The notes: a model not told the origin generated them from the letters alone. DNA of 64,000 nucleotides from an uncultured Sphingomonas sp. (GCF_937859915.1 NZ_CALMAW010000122.1:18967-82966), one strand, 5' to 3'; shown: positions 16,696 to 26,255, counted from the stretch's first letter. Made by a program: numbers and translations.

Positions 16696-17985
16696 TCAGG
16701 CGTCCGCCGGCATCGGCCCGCGGAACGCGTCGACCTGTGTCTCCGCGGCGAGCTTGACCGGCCGGCCGGTCCGCGCGCTTTCATAGATCGCCGCCATGAT
16801 CACCTGATCCTGCAGCCCTTCCTCGCCCGGCGTGCGCGGCCGTGCGCCCGAGCGGACGCACTCCGCCATATGGTCGATCTCGAGGCTGAACTGGTTCTTC
16901 TGGCCGAAGGACAAAGCGCTGTCGCTCTCGGCCTTGCCCTCTCGCTTGGAAATATGGAGCTTCTGACCCTCGTAACCAAAGGCATTCTCGATCTCGCCGA
17001 CCGCCTTCGTGCCGATCACGCGCAGGTTGCGATGCTCGTGGGCCGAATAGCTCGATGCGCAATTGGCGACCGCTCCCGAAGGGAAGCGCAGCGTGAACGA
17101 CACGGTCGACTCGACCTCGGCGAAGCGCGGGTCGCCCGACGGGCTGTAGATCGTCGCCTGCACCTCGGTCGGCTCCTCGCCGAGCAGCGCGCGCGTGGTG
17201 TTGAGGCAATAGAGCCCGACATCGGGCAAGGAGCCGCCGCCCGCCAGCGCCTTCTTCTGTCGCCACTGCGCGGGATCGCCCTGATTCTGCGTATTGATCG
17301 CATCGATCAGCTGGATCTGGCCGAACTCGCCGGCCCGCGCGCGCTTGGACAGCTCGCGATTATTGATCTCATATTGGCAGCGATAGGCGATCATCAGCCG
17401 CTTGCCCGCCTTGGCACACGCCTCGACCATCGAGCGCGCTTCAGCGGGTGACGTCGCCATCGGTTTCTCGCACAGGACATGCTTGCCCGCGCGCGCGGCG
17501 CGAACGACGGCGTCGTGGTGAAGGGCATTGGGCAGGACGATGTACACCGCCTCGATCGCCGCATCGTCGCGGATGCGGTCGAAGCCCGCGTAGTCGTAGC
17601 AGGCCGACGGCGCGATGCCATATTGCGCCGCGACCGTCTGTAGCTTCTCCGGATCGCCGCTGACCAGCGCGACCGGCCTGGCATGCTTGCACTGCGCGAA
17701 GGCGGGCAGGATGTTTTCGAGCGCCAGGCGCCCGAGGCCGACGATCGCGAAGCCGACGCGGCGCGCGGGTGGATCCTGGTTCGGCGGGGTGCCGTCCGGC
17801 CGTTCGGTGTCGGCGTGGATCGGCGGGAAGCTGATATGGCCGCCTGTGCTCGAACCCTCGTCGATCGGCGCCGCAGCCGGCATCGTGGGCGCTGCGACCG
17901 CCTTTGCCGACGCAAGGGCGAACCCGACGCCGGCACCGGCCAGGACGGTGCGGCGCCCGACGCCATCATAGATCTTGTCCGTCAT
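16696..17985 (-). CDS. Tat-exported glucose-fructose oxidoreductase-like enzyme (Gfo/Idh/MocA family)
   Basis: 429 aa. The N-terminus is a twin-arginine signal: GRRTVLAGAGVGFALASAK. A Rossmann fold follows (VGFAIVGLGRLALENILPAF) with the EKPMA segment and the C-terminal alpha/beta domain. This layout (Tat leader plus a long arm before the nucleotide domain) matches the Zymomonas periplasmic enzyme, which keeps NADP bound and turns glucose plus fructose into gluconolactone and sorbitol. Sugar specificity cannot be read here. Its partner by position is the GH15 enzyme downstream, which would make glucose, although that enzyme is cytoplasmic. Confidence 0.83.
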   Translation of the reverse strand: MTDKIYDGVGRRTVLAGAGVGFALASAKAVAAPTMPAAAPIDEGSSTGGHISFPPIHADTERPDGTPPNQDPPARRVGFAIVGLGRLALENILPAFAQCKHARPVALVSGDPEKLQTVAAQYGIAPSACYDYAGFDRIRDDAAIEAVYIVLPNALHHDAVVRAARAGKHVLCEKPMATSPAEARSMVEACAKAGKRLMIAYRCQYEINNRELSKRARAGEFGQIQLIDAINTQNQGDPAQWRQKKALAGGGSLPDVGLYCLNTTRALLGEEPTEVQATIYSPSGDPRFAEVESTVSFTLRFPSGAVANCASSYSAHEHRNLRVIGTKAVGEIENAFGYEGQKLHISKREGKAESDSALSFGQKNQFSLEIDHMAECVRSGARPRTPGEEGLQDQVIMAAIYESARTGRPVKLAAETQVDAFRGPMPADA

Positions 17986-18130
17986 CGTCCCGTGTTCCTT
18001 CGCTGGCAGGCGCCCTGCCTTCCAGGCGGACCAGCTCCAAACGCGGCGGCTGCCGATGGGGTCCTCGCGCGCCTATGCCGTTGACCAAGATGGGCGTTTG
18101 TTCATGCGCAGCGGTCGCCGAGGAGGACGC

Positions 18131-19078
18131 CTACAGCCGCGGCCGCAATTCGGATTCGAAGAAGTCGATGAAGCGCGCCTGCTGCTGGCCGGGGCAGGTC
18201 AGCACGATATGGTCGTAGCCCGCATCGACATATTTGCGGATCAGCGCGAGATGCACGTCGACATCCGGGCCTGCCGCGATCGCATCCGCGAGATCGTCCG
18301 GCCGGACGAATGCGCTCGCCGACTCAAATCCGGCGACGGTCGGCAGCTCGCTGTTCACCGCCCAGCCGAGCGCCGAGAAGCGAAAGGTCTCACGCGCTTG
18401 GTCGAGGCCCGCCTGTTCGGATTCGGCGTAGGACAGCACCGCTTCCGAATAGGCCGAGCCCGGCTTTCTCGTGCGGAAATCGTCGACCAGCTTGCCGCTC
18501 GGCTCGGTGGTCATGATTCCGTCCGCCTTGTCGACTGCCAGCGCCACCGATGCCGGCCCGCTCACCCCCAGCACGATGTCGATCGGCGCGTCGGGAAGGT
18601 CATAGAGCTGGGCGTGGTCGACGACGAAATACTCGCCCTTCCAGCTGTGCACGCCGCCCTGCCAGAGCGTGCGGAAGATCTCGATCGCCTCGCCCAGCAT
18701 CGCGTGCCGCTCGGGGATCGACGGCCAGCGCGCGCCGGTGACATGTTCGTTGAGCCGCTCGCCGGCACCGACCGCGAGCGTGAAGCGGTTGTCGCTCATC
18801 AGGGCGATGGTGGCGGCGGCCTGCGCGATGATCGCCGGATGATAGCGGATGATCGGACAGGTGAGACCGGTCGCGATGCCGATCCGCGACGTCGCATGCG
18901 CGATCGCGCCGAGCACGCTCCACGCGAAAGGCGCATGCCCCTGCGCCTCGAGCCACGGGTGAAAATGATCCGAGATCGAGACGAAGTCGAAGCCCGCCGC
19001 CTCGGCGCGCACCGCATTGTCGATCAGCGCCTTCGGACCATGTTCCTCGGTCATCAGCTTATATCCGAATTTCGTCAT
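18131..19078 (-). CDS. LLM-class flavin/F420-dependent oxidoreductase
   Basis: 315 aa from ATG 19078; an ATG one codon earlier is possible, GGAGG being 2 and 5 bases away. It has the luciferase-like barrel with FGYKLMTEEHGPKALIDNAV, VSISDHFHPWLEAQG, GLTCPIIRYHPAIIAQAAAT and VGAGERLNEHV, close to the TIGR03557-type subfamily often annotated as F420-dependent. Whether it uses F420 or FMN cannot be read from sequence; no F420 synthesis gene is in the window. Divergent from the MpaB-type gene and separated by about 235 bases. Confidence 0.8.
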   Translation of the reverse strand: MTKFGYKLMTEEHGPKALIDNAVRAEAAGFDFVSISDHFHPWLEAQGHAPFAWSVLGAIAHATSRIGIATGLTCPIIRYHPAIIAQAAATIALMSDNRFTLAVGAGERLNEHVTGARWPSIPERHAMLGEAIEIFRTLWQGGVHSWKGEYFVVDHAQLYDLPDAPIDIVLGVSGPASVALAVDKADGIMTTEPSGKLVDDFRTRKPGSAYSEAVLSYAESEQAGLDQARETFRFSALGWAVNSELPTVAGFESASAFVRPDDLADAIAAGPDVDVHLALIRKYVDAGYDHIVLTCPGQQQARFIDFFESELRPRL

Positions 19079-19314
19079 CATCGCCTCCGGGTTCCCGCCG
19101 TTCAATGCGGGACCGCCGGTCATCGATCCGGTCGCATGGGCCGGATCGCGCGAGGATCCTGGGTTGCAGGCCCGTCATCGCGTCACCGATACCTGCATGG
19201 CCGTGCCGTCGTGATCCGGTGCGATGGGCGCCGCCGTCCGCGGCGACGGCACTCCGGCCGACCTTGAGCCGTTGTCGCCACGCGAAGCCCCGGTTGGCGT
19301 AGGACATATATGCA

Positions 19315-20163
19315 GTGATCAGAGCCCTGACCGAACCGCTGCGCCGATCGATCGCTGCCGAGGTCTCCTCCTTATTCAATGATCGCGCCCAGGGAGAACG
19401 GCCGGTCGAGCGCCGCGCCGACGGCCTGTTCGGCCCGCAGTCCGTCGCCTGGCGGGTCAATGGCGACGTGACGTCGATGATGGCGGGCGGCATTGCTGCG
19501 CTTCTGCTGCAGATGCTGCACCCGGCGGTGCTCGCTGGCGTATGGGACCATTCGACTTTTCGCGGCGACATGCACGGCCGGCTGCGCCGGACCGCCCGCT
19601 TCATTGCGGTGACGACGTTCGGATCGAAATCGGATGCGGAGGACGCGATCGCGCTGGTCCGATCCATCCACCACCGTGTCCGCGGCACCCTGCCCGATGG
19701 GACGCCCTATGCCGCCGACGATCCCGATCTGCTCGACTGGGTCCACGTCACCGGCGCGAAGAGCTTTCTCGACGGCTGGATCCGCTATGCCGAGCCGCGC
19801 ATGTCGATGCGCGATCAGGACCGCTATTTCGCCGAGATGGCGCAGGTGGCCGAGGCGCTCGGCGCCGCCCGGGCGCCGCACTCGCGATCGGCCGCGGAGC
19901 GGCTCGTCGCCGAGACCAAAGGCCGGTTGCGCGCCGACCACCGAACCCGCGAGGTCGCGCGGCTCGTGCTCGAGCAACGCGCCAGCAATGCGATGGCAGA
20001 ACCCATGCAGCGGCTGATCCTGAAAGCCGGCGTCGATCTGCTCCCCGCCTGGGCGCAGCGGATGCATGGTCTGCCGCCTGCCGGTCTGAGCCTCCCCCTG
20101 ATCCGTACCGGCACCCTGGGCGTCGCAGGCACGCTGCGCTGGGCGTTCGATCGCTCCGCCTGA
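19315..20163 (+). CDS. Oxygenase MpaB family / DUF2236 protein
   Basis: 282 aa from GTG 19315, nine bases after AGGAC. MMAGGIAALLLQMLHPAVLA and SIHHRVRGTLPDGTPYAADD with LLDWVHVTGAKSFL match DUF2236, the heme-binding family that includes MpaB and latex-clearing protein-like oxygenases. The conserved His residues of the family (HPAV, WVH) are visible. Probably an oxidative enzyme of a lipid- or terpene-like compound; the actual substrate is unknown. Confidence 0.8.
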   Translation: MIRALTEPLRRSIAAEVSSLFNDRAQGERPVERRADGLFGPQSVAWRVNGDVTSMMAGGIAALLLQMLHPAVLAGVWDHSTFRGDMHGRLRRTARFIAVTTFGSKSDAEDAIALVRSIHHRVRGTLPDGTPYAADDPDLLDWVHVTGAKSFLDGWIRYAEPRMSMRDQDRYFAEMAQVAEALGAARAPHSRSAAERLVAETKGRLRADHRTREVARLVLEQRASNAMAEPMQRLILKAGVDLLPAWAQRMHGLPPAGLSLPLIRTGTLGVAGTLRWAFDRSA

Positions 20164-20239
20164 CCAACGGCGAACGGAGAACGGCGGCGATCCCCGGTTC
20201 CCGGCTGCGGATCGCCCCCGGGCCTGCTAGGTCGTGGAC

Positions 20240-21118
20240 ATGACCGTCACGACGCAGCCTTCGCTGTCAGACCCCGCCGCCCCGATCCCGCAATCCGTCG
20301 ACTTCGTCGTGATCGACGTCGAGACCGCCTGCTCGCGCGTGAGCAGCATATGCCAGGTCGGGATCGTCGGCTTCGCCGGCGGCCGCGAACGATGGTGCTA
20401 CGAGACGCTGGTCGATCCCTGCGACGATTTCCACGACTTCAACATCCGCATCCACGGTATCGGCCCCGACCATGTGGTCGGGCATCCGACCTTTGCGGAT
20501 ATTCACGGCCTCCTCGACGGGCACCTGTCGGACCGCATCACGGTCGCCCACAGCTATTTCGACAAAGGTGCGCTGGCGGCTGCCTGCCGCGTCCACGATC
20601 GGCCGGTCATAGAGACGCGCTGGCTCGACAGCGTGCGCGTCGCCAAACGCGCCTGGCCCGATCTGCCGAGCCACCGGCTGAACGTCCTGTCCGAATATCT
20701 GGGCGTTGCCCACAAGCATCATGACGCGCTCAGCGACGCGCGCGCGGCCGGCATGGTGATCGTCAAGGCCATCGACCATACGGGGATCGACCTTCTTGGC
20801 TGGATGGCACCCACGACCAAGCCCGGCCCGGCGCCGACCCCGGCGGCCATAGGGCCGCTGCGCGGCGAGCGTATCGCGATCGCGGGCGAGCCGCGCGACG
20901 GCCGCCTCGCCCGGCGCCTTGCCGCCGCCGGCGGCAGGATCGTGTCGTCGGTCGGGGCAACGACGACATTGCTGGTGTTGGCCGAACCGCCGTCGCCATT
21001 CGAGGGCGAACGACGGTCCCGGCTGCTCGCCAAGGCCGCGGCGCTGCGCAAAGGCGGGCACGGGATCGCGGTGATCGGCGAGCATGACGTGGTCGCGCGC
21101 ATCGGCGCGGTGGCATAG
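20240..21118 (+). CDS. DnaQ-like 3'-5' exonuclease with C-terminal BRCT-like domain
   Basis: 292 aa from ATG 20240; the track's GTG at 20234 is an alternative. DEDDh exonuclease motifs: DFVVIDVETA (D,E), the middle Asp in HSYFDKGAL and HHDALSDARAAG (H,D). After about residue 200 there is a BRCT-like fold: LRGERIAIAGEPRDGRLARR, GGRIVSSVGATTTLLVLAE. This pairs an exonuclease with a protein-DNA end-recognition module, an architecture also found in some proteobacterial and firmicute exonucleases. It probably trims DNA or RNA ends in repair. Nothing nearby fixes the pathway. Confidence 0.8.
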   Translation: MTVTTQPSLSDPAAPIPQSVDFVVIDVETACSRVSSICQVGIVGFAGGRERWCYETLVDPCDDFHDFNIRIHGIGPDHVVGHPTFADIHGLLDGHLSDRITVAHSYFDKGALAAACRVHDRPVIETRWLDSVRVAKRAWPDLPSHRLNVLSEYLGVAHKHHDALSDARAAGMVIVKAIDHTGIDLLGWMAPTTKPGPAPTPAAIGPLRGERIAIAGEPRDGRLARRLAAAGGRIVSSVGATTTLLVLAEPPSPFEGERRSRLLAKAAALRKGGHGIAVIGEHDVVARIGAVA

Positions 21119-21149
21119 CCGCGGGCGCCAGCGCGGTGAGACGCCCGTA

Positions 21150-21347
21150 TCAGGGTTTCAGATCGCGCCGGCTCATTTCGGCGGCGGCGAGGATATCGAG
21201 CGGCGACCCGGGGTCTCCCGCGAAAATATCATGGAGATCCAGAAGATCTTCGTCATTCAGGCGCGTAACCGACGCCTCGATCTCGTGCATATTGCGCACC
21301 ACGCGGGCGTCGTGATCGGCGCGCCACTTGCCTTTTGGTCTCTGCAT
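21150..21347 (-). CDS. Small hypothetical protein
   Basis: 65 aa, highly charged and helical (VRNMHEIEASVTRLNDEDLL, DLHDIFAGDPGSPLDILAAA). No family recognised. It is convergent with the exonuclease gene and in tandem upstream of the Tim44-domain gene. Only weak start-site support (GGGCG near the ATG). Confidence 0.45.
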   Translation of the reverse strand: MQRPKGKWRADHDARVVRNMHEIEASVTRLNDEDLLDLHDIFAGDPGSPLDILAAAEMSRRDLKP

Positions 21348-21440
21348 CGCCCGCCCCTACTACGGGGGCTGCGATTTTCCTAGCGGTCTGGCCGCAGACC
21401 TGCGTGTTTGGTCGGTCGCGTCGTTCCAGACATCACGCCC

Positions 21441-22421
21441 CTAGCTATCCTGGATCGCCGACAGCTTCCAGACGCCGCCCCGATCGCGGACGAACGTCCA
21501 CAATTCGGTCGTCTCGCTCGGCATGTTGGCCGAGCCGCTGACGATCATCCCGGTGGTGCGATTCCGCATCACGTCGATACCTTCGTAGCGCAGGCTGATC
21601 GTCGCATAATCCGCGTCCGCCTCGCGCCAGGCTTCGGAAACCTCGGCGTCGAGCAGCCGCGTCCCGCTTACCTCGTTGCGGACGCCCTGCGTCGCGTTCT
21701 GGCTGAGTTCCTCGGACAGATAGGACATGATCTCGGGCGTGGTCAGTTGGCGCAGCCGCGCATAATCCTCGCGGCCGAATGCGTCCTGCACGTCGATCAG
21801 CAGCCGCTCGAACGCGGCCTGATCGGCCTGGCTCAGCGGGATGTCCGTCGCCGGTGCGGCATAGCCTTGCGTCTGTGCGCCGCCGCCGCCCCAGGGCCCG
21901 CCATCCGCCTGCGGGACGAAGCCGCTGGCGCCGCCGAAGCCGCCCGGAGCGGATCCGCTCTGCCCCGCCGAGCGTCGACGGAAGAAGCCGATGACCAGCC
22001 AGACGATCCCGCCGAGCAGGGCGAGCTGGATCAGCGAGGCCAGCAGTCCACCACCGCCGCTCGAACCCCAGCCGCCGCCGCCCATGCCCCCGCCAAGGAA
22101 ATGACCAAGCAGCCCGCCGGCGACGAGGCCGCCCAACAGCCCGCCGCCGAAACCGCCGAAGCGGCCGCCCGGGCGATAGCTGGGTTGCGAGCCGAAGCTC
22201 GGCGCATAGGCCGGACTGGCCTGGGTCCGCGGCGTCATCGACCGCTCGATCGGCGCCACCGGCCGGCTCGCATTATAGGTCGGGCGCGGCGCATAATAGG
22301 TTCGCGAGCCGCGGCTGCCGAAGCTTCCGCCGCGCCGGGCATCGGCCGGCATCGCGACCGTGCTGGCCAGCGCCAGGGCAAGAGCGAGGGCAGACGCCAA
22401 ACGATGGGAACGGTAGATCAC
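21441..22421 (-). CDS. Tim44-like domain membrane protein
   Basis: 326 aa from GTG 22421, six bases after AGGAGA; the 710-aa track form is an artefact of an open frame. A signal peptide (ASALALALALASTVAMPADA) is followed by a Ser/Pro/Arg then Gly-rich region, one transmembrane helix (ASLIQLALLGGIVWLVIGFF), and a C-terminal Tim44 domain (QAAFERLLIDVQDAFGREDY, RNEVSGTRLLDAEVSEAWRE). Bacterial members are inner-membrane proteins of unclear role; the Tim44 domain suggests binding of membranes or unfolded proteins. Divergent from the pirin gene. Confidence 0.85.
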   Translation of the reverse strand: MIYRSHRLASALALALALASTVAMPADARRGGSFGSRGSRTYYAPRPTYNASRPVAPIERSMTPRTQASPAYAPSFGSQPSYRPGGRFGGFGGGLLGGLVAGGLLGHFLGGGMGGGGWGSSGGGGLLASLIQLALLGGIVWLVIGFFRRRSAGQSGSAPGGFGGASGFVPQADGGPWGGGGAQTQGYAAPATDIPLSQADQAAFERLLIDVQDAFGREDYARLRQLTTPEIMSYLSEELSQNATQGVRNEVSGTRLLDAEVSEAWREADADYATISLRYEGIDVMRNRTTGMIVSGSANMPSETTELWTFVRDRGGVWKLSAIQDS

Positions 22422-22610
22422 GGCAAGTCTCCTATCTGCGACGATGTAGGGATCGCGCGCCGGCTCCGCCAGACATGATCCGATCCATCGCGGCCGAGAC
22501 GTCGCAATCTCCCGGCCTCTCGCCGCGTGGCGCCGCGTCATCCGCCTTTTGCGGTTCCGCCATCCCGGCGTTCGTTCTATTCGGGCGCGACACACACGCC
22601 GGAGACCGTG

Positions 22611-23489
22611 ATGACGCCCCGCAGCATCGCCCGCGCCTACCCCGCCCTCCGCGACGACATCGGCGACCTCACCACGCGGCGTCCGGTGCCCGGCCCTGGG
22701 CTCGAGCAGGTCGACCCCTTCCTGTTCCTCAACCATCACTGCCCGCAAACCTATCGGCCGGGCAACGATGGCCTGCCGTTCGGGCCACATCCGCACCGCG
22801 GCTTCGAGACGGTCACCTTCATCCTTACCGGCAATCTCGCGCACCACGATACCGGCGGCCATGAGAGCGTGATCGAGGCAGGCGGCGTCCAGTGGATGAC
22901 CGCCGGCTCGGGGCTGATCCATGCCGAGGTGTCGCCGCCGTCGTTCAAACGGCAAGGCGGCGCGCTCGAGATCCTGCAGCTGTGGGTCAACCTGCCCGCC
23001 CGCCTCAAGATGACCACGCCTGCCTATACCGGCGTCCAAGCGGAGCAGATCCCCGCCATTCCGATCGCGGACGGCAACGGCATGCTGTATCTGACATCCG
23101 GCACGTTCGACGACGTCGTCGGGCCGATCGCATCGCTGACCGGCGTCTTCATGGCGACACTCCAATTGTCCGCCGGCGCGCGCGTCGAACTGCCTGCACC
23201 CAAGGGACGAAGCATCCTGCTCTATGTGGTCGCGGGTCGCATCGCGGTCGGCGGCGGTGCGGTGGACCGCTGGCACCTCGTGCGGATGAACGACGATGGC
23301 GACACCGTGCTGGTCGAGGCCGGGACCGACGCCACGCTGCTGTTCGGCCACGCCGATCCGATCGGCGAGCCGATGGTGTCGCACGGACCGTTCGTGATGA
23401 ACACGCGCGAGGAGATTGGCATGGCGATCCAAGACTATCAGGCCGGCAAGTTCAACGGCACCGGGCCGTTGGCGGGGGTCGGCGCGTGA
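22611..23489 (+). CDS. Pirin family protein
   Basis: 292 aa from ATG 22611, with GGAG seven bases upstream. The N-terminal cupin has [29 protein letters not shown] and the second metal His in ...HAEVSPP; these are the three His and one Glu that bind Fe in pirins. The C-terminal cupin ends with [20 protein letters not shown]. Pirins in bacteria include quercetin 2,3-dioxygenases and redox sensors; no role can be fixed here. Its TGA overlaps the GTG start of the DUF1348 gene. Confidence 0.88.
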   Translation: MTPRSIARAYPALRDDIGDLTTRRPVPGPGLEQVDPFLFLNHHCPQTYRPGNDGLPFGPHPHRGFETVTFILTGNLAHHDTGGHESVIEAGGVQWMTAGSGLIHAEVSPPSFKRQGGALEILQLWVNLPARLKMTTPAYTGVQAEQIPAIPIADGNGMLYLTSGTFDDVVGPIASLTGVFMATLQLSAGARVELPAPKGRSILLYVVAGRIAVGGGAVDRWHLVRMNDDGDTVLVEAGTDATLLFGHADPIGEPMVSHGPFVMNTREEIGMAIQDYQAGKFNGTGPLAGVGA

Positions 23490-23965
23490 CGCCGGAGACC
23501 GAGCGTCCGCCGCTGCCGCCCTTCGCATCGCCCGAGGCCGCGGCGCGCAAGGTGCGGCTCGCCGAGGACGCATGGAACGGCCGCGATCCTGCCCGCGTCT
23601 CGCTCGCCTATACGGTCGACAGCCAGTGGCGAAACCGTGCCGAGTTTCTGCAGGGCCGCGACGCGATCGTCGCGTTCCTTACCCGCAAATGGGCGCAGGA
23701 GCAGGACTATCGGCTGATCAAGGAGCTGTGGGATTTCCGCGACGACCGGATCGCCGTGCGCTTCGCCTATGAATGGCATGACTCGCGCGGCGACTGGTTC
23801 CGCTCCTATGGCAACGAGTTGTGGGAATTCGACGCACACGGGCTGATGAAGCGCCGCATCGCCAGCATCAACGACTTGCCGATCCGCGAAGACGAGCGGC
23901 TGTATCACTGGCCGCAGGGGCGCCGCCCCGACGATCATCCGGGGCTGAGCGACCTCGGCCTGTAG
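23486..23965 (+). CDS. DUF1348 / nuclear transport factor 2-like protein
   Basis: 159 aa from GTG 23486 (GTGA overlap with the pirin stop); the 357-aa track form is a shadow. It has the DUF1348 pattern [40 protein letters not shown] and [20 protein letters not shown], a SnoaL/NTF2-like cone fold. Probably a small-molecule-binding protein or isomerase-like enzyme coupled to pirin. The function of the family is not known. Confidence 0.87.
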   Translation: MTPETERPPLPPFASPEAAARKVRLAEDAWNGRDPARVSLAYTVDSQWRNRAEFLQGRDAIVAFLTRKWAQEQDYRLIKELWDFRDDRIAVRFAYEWHDSRGDWFRSYGNELWEFDAHGLMKRRIASINDLPIREDERLYHWPQGRRPDDHPGLSDLGL

Positions 23966-24040
23966 GACAGGACGCTGCCGCTCGACATTGTGACGCAGGT
24001 CGGCGATCGTCGCGATCGTCTTGGGGCGGGGAGTAGCGCG

Positions 24041-25294
24041 ATGCGGGGAAGCGGACGGACACGGACGATGGTCGGGATGCTGCTCGCAGCCGGCATCGCG
24101 CAGGCGGCCATGGCCAGGCCCGACACGCGCGTGCTGGCTGCCGCGACCGCCGCCCGCGCCGACCAGCTCGCGTTGCTCGAACGCGCCGTCGACATCGACT
24201 CCGGCACGGGGGACGCCGCCGGTGCCGCCAAGGTCCAGGCGCTGCTCGTGCCCCGCCTGCGCGCGCTCGGCGCGACGATCGAGACGGTCGCCGCCGAGGC
24301 CGCGGGGCTCGGCGACAATGTTGTCGCGCGGATCGATGGCACCGGCAGCGCGCGCATCCTGATCATCGCACATGTCGACACGGTATTCCCCGCCGGCACC
24401 GCCGCCGAGCGACCCTATCGAAGCGACGGTGCACGGGCCTACGGTCCCGGCGTCTCCGATGAAAAGGCCGGCGCGATCGAGGCCGTGGTCGCACTCAAGC
24501 TGCTCCACGATCTTGGCGCGCGGAATTACAAGCGGATCACGCTGCTGATCGAAACCAGCGAGGAACAGGGCTCGCCCGGCACGCGTCATCTGATCGACCG
24601 CCTGCTTCACGATGCCGATGTCGAGCTCAACATGGAACCGGGCGATGCGCCCGATGCGATCACGGTCTGGCGCAAGGGATCGGCGACGATCCACCTCACC
24701 GTCCACGGCCGCGCCGCGCATGCCGGCGTCGCACCACAGGACGGTCGCAACGCCGCGGTCGAGCTGATCCACCAGCTGAAGACGATCGACCGCTTCCCGC
24801 AGTCGGGCGACGGGCTGACCGTCAACCTGACCACGCTCAAGGCGGGCGACCGGGTCAACGTCATCCCCGACCTCGCCAGCGCCGACATCAACTATCGCGT
24901 GCGCAGCGCCGACCAGTTCGCAACCGTGCAGTCCGCCTTCGCGGCATCGGCCAAGCAGACGCTCGTGCCGGACACGACGGTCGAGGTGTCGACCACGCCC
25001 GCCTTTCCGCCCTTGCCCGAAAACCCGGCAACGCAGCGGCTCGCGGGTCAGGCCAAGGCGATCTATGCCGGGCTCGGGCGCGAGCTCGGCATGGCTGGAA
25101 ACGGCGGCGCGTCGGAATCCGCGCTGGCTGCGGCCGCGGGCGTCCCCGCGCTCGACGGATTGGGCCCGGTCGGCGGCGGCTTTCACAGCGCGCGCGAATA
25201 TCTCGATCTCACGACGGTGACGCCGCGACTGTATCTGCTGACCAAGCTGATCATGGCGATCGGGGATGCCCCCCCGCCCGCAACGCGCCCCTGA
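24041..25294 (+). CDS. M20 family zinc peptidase, carboxypeptidase G2-like, secreted
   Basis: 417 aa from ATG 24041 (GGGGAG upstream), with a signal peptide MVGMLLAAGIAQAAMA. Dizinc ligands are visible: IIAHVDTVF (His), GPGVSDEKAG (bridging Asp), LIETSEEQGSPG (Glu pair), NMEPGD (Glu) and GGFHSAREY (C-terminal His). The lid domain is the RKGSATIHLTVHGRAAHAGV region. By family it removes C-terminal glutamate or cleaves amide bonds of small peptides or folates in the periplasm. No clear operon partner. Confidence 0.88.
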   Translation: MRGSGRTRTMVGMLLAAGIAQAAMARPDTRVLAAATAARADQLALLERAVDIDSGTGDAAGAAKVQALLVPRLRALGATIETVAAEAAGLGDNVVARIDGTGSARILIIAHVDTVFPAGTAAERPYRSDGARAYGPGVSDEKAGAIEAVVALKLLHDLGARNYKRITLLIETSEEQGSPGTRHLIDRLLHDADVELNMEPGDAPDAITVWRKGSATIHLTVHGRAAHAGVAPQDGRNAAVELIHQLKTIDRFPQSGDGLTVNLTTLKAGDRVNVIPDLASADINYRVRSADQFATVQSAFAASAKQTLVPDTTVEVSTTPAFPPLPENPATQRLAGQAKAIYAGLGRELGMAGNGGASESALAAAAGVPALDGLGPVGGGFHSAREYLDLTTVTPRLYLLTKLIMAIGDAPPPATRP

Positions 25295-25306
25295 ACGGCG
25301 AACCGC

Positions 25307-25597
25307 TCAGCGCGTCGCCAGGTCCGCGAACGCCATCAGGAACAGGAAGCTCAGCCAGACGACGCCGATCAGCGCAGTCATCCGGACCAGCGCGCTCGCC
25401 TTGCCGAGCTTCATGAACGCGCCCAGCACCAGCGACGCTTGTACCAGCACGATCGCGAGAGACAGCAGCGGTTTGAGCGGCGCGCCAGGAACCAGCGCAT
25501 ATCCGAGGCTGATGGCGCCCAATCCGAACAGCGCCGCCCAGACCAGCAGCGGTTTCAGCACGATCGTGCGAGCGTCGGGCGGCCGATCCTCCGCCAT
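25307..25597 (-). CDS. coxD: Cytochrome c oxidase subunit IV family protein
   Basis: 96 aa from ATG 25597, overlapping the coxC stop (ATGA). Three hydrophobic segments (LLVWAALFGLGAISLGYAL, LSLAIVLVQASLVLGAFMKL, TALIGVVWLSFLFLMA) fit the COX4_pro fold of bacterial caa3/bo3 subunit IV. It stabilises the oxidase core. Last gene of the act-sco-cox operon. Confidence 0.8.
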   Translation of the reverse strand: MAEDRPPDARTIVLKPLLVWAALFGLGAISLGYALVPGAPLKPLLSLAIVLVQASLVLGAFMKLGKASALVRMTALIGVVWLSFLFLMAFADLATR

Positions 25598-26235
25598 CAC
25601 CGCCCGATCAGATAAAGCAGCGGCCACAGCAGCAGCCAGACGATGTCGACGAGATGCCAGTAGAGCGTCGTCACCTCCGCCACCATCCAGCGCGGCCCCA
25701 GCGTCCCCAGCCGGTCGAGCCACAACAGCCGCGCGACGAACGCCAGCCCGATCGTCAGGTGGACCGCATGGATGAGCGTGATCAGCCAGTAGAAGGACCA
25801 GAAGCGGATCGCGCCTACCGCGGTGAAGGGAAAGCCGGGGACCGTCGGGAAAAGATGCTCGGACAGGTCCTCATGATATTCGAAGCCCTTGACGGCCAGG
25901 AAGGCGGTGCCGAGAATCAGCGTCGCGACGATCGCCACGCGGGCCGCGCGCCGCCACTCGGCCTTGATCGCACGCTCGGCGACGGTCAGCGTTGCGCTGC
26001 TGCTCATCAACAGGACGGTATTGATCGTGCCGAGCAGGAGATTGGCTTTATGGCCGCCGACTGCGAACCCGCCCGGGTCCTGCAGACGCGCCACGGCGTA
26101 GAGGAAGAAGAAGCCGCCGAAGAACAGGATCTCGGTCGCCAGGAACAGCCACAGCCCGAACACCATCGCCTCGTGCTGGCGGTCGGCCTGCTCGAACGGC
26201 TCGACCAGCATTGGCGTGGGGGGTGCGACGCTCAC
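25597..26235 (-). CDS. coxC: Cytochrome c oxidase subunit III
   Basis: 212 aa from GTG 26235, seven bases after CGGAG; the ATG at 26211 is a second option. LATEILFFGGFFFLYAVARL is the conserved TM1-2 region, then KGFEYHEDL and FYWLITLIHAVHLTIGLAFV, ending with TLYWHLVDIVWLLLWPLLYL. Short form with five helices, as in caa3-type oxidases. Between coxA and this gene lies a REP-like repeat. Confidence 0.9.
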   Translation of the reverse strand: MSVAPPTPMLVEPFEQADRQHEAMVFGLWLFLATEILFFGGFFFLYAVARLQDPGGFAVGGHKANLLLGTINTVLLMSSSATLTVAERAIKAEWRRAARVAIVATLILGTAFLAVKGFEYHEDLSEHLFPTVPGFPFTAVGAIRFWSFYWLITLIHAVHLTIGLAFVARLLWLDRLGTLGPRWMVAEVTTLYWHLVDIVWLLLWPLLYLIGR

Positions 26236-26255
26236 CGCCACACTCCGCCCGTTCT

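Noticed and set aside
21441-23573. 710-aa Tim44 protein from the track
   Set aside because: Upstream half overlaps the pirin gene on the other strand; signal peptide and AGGAGA site fix the start at 22421.
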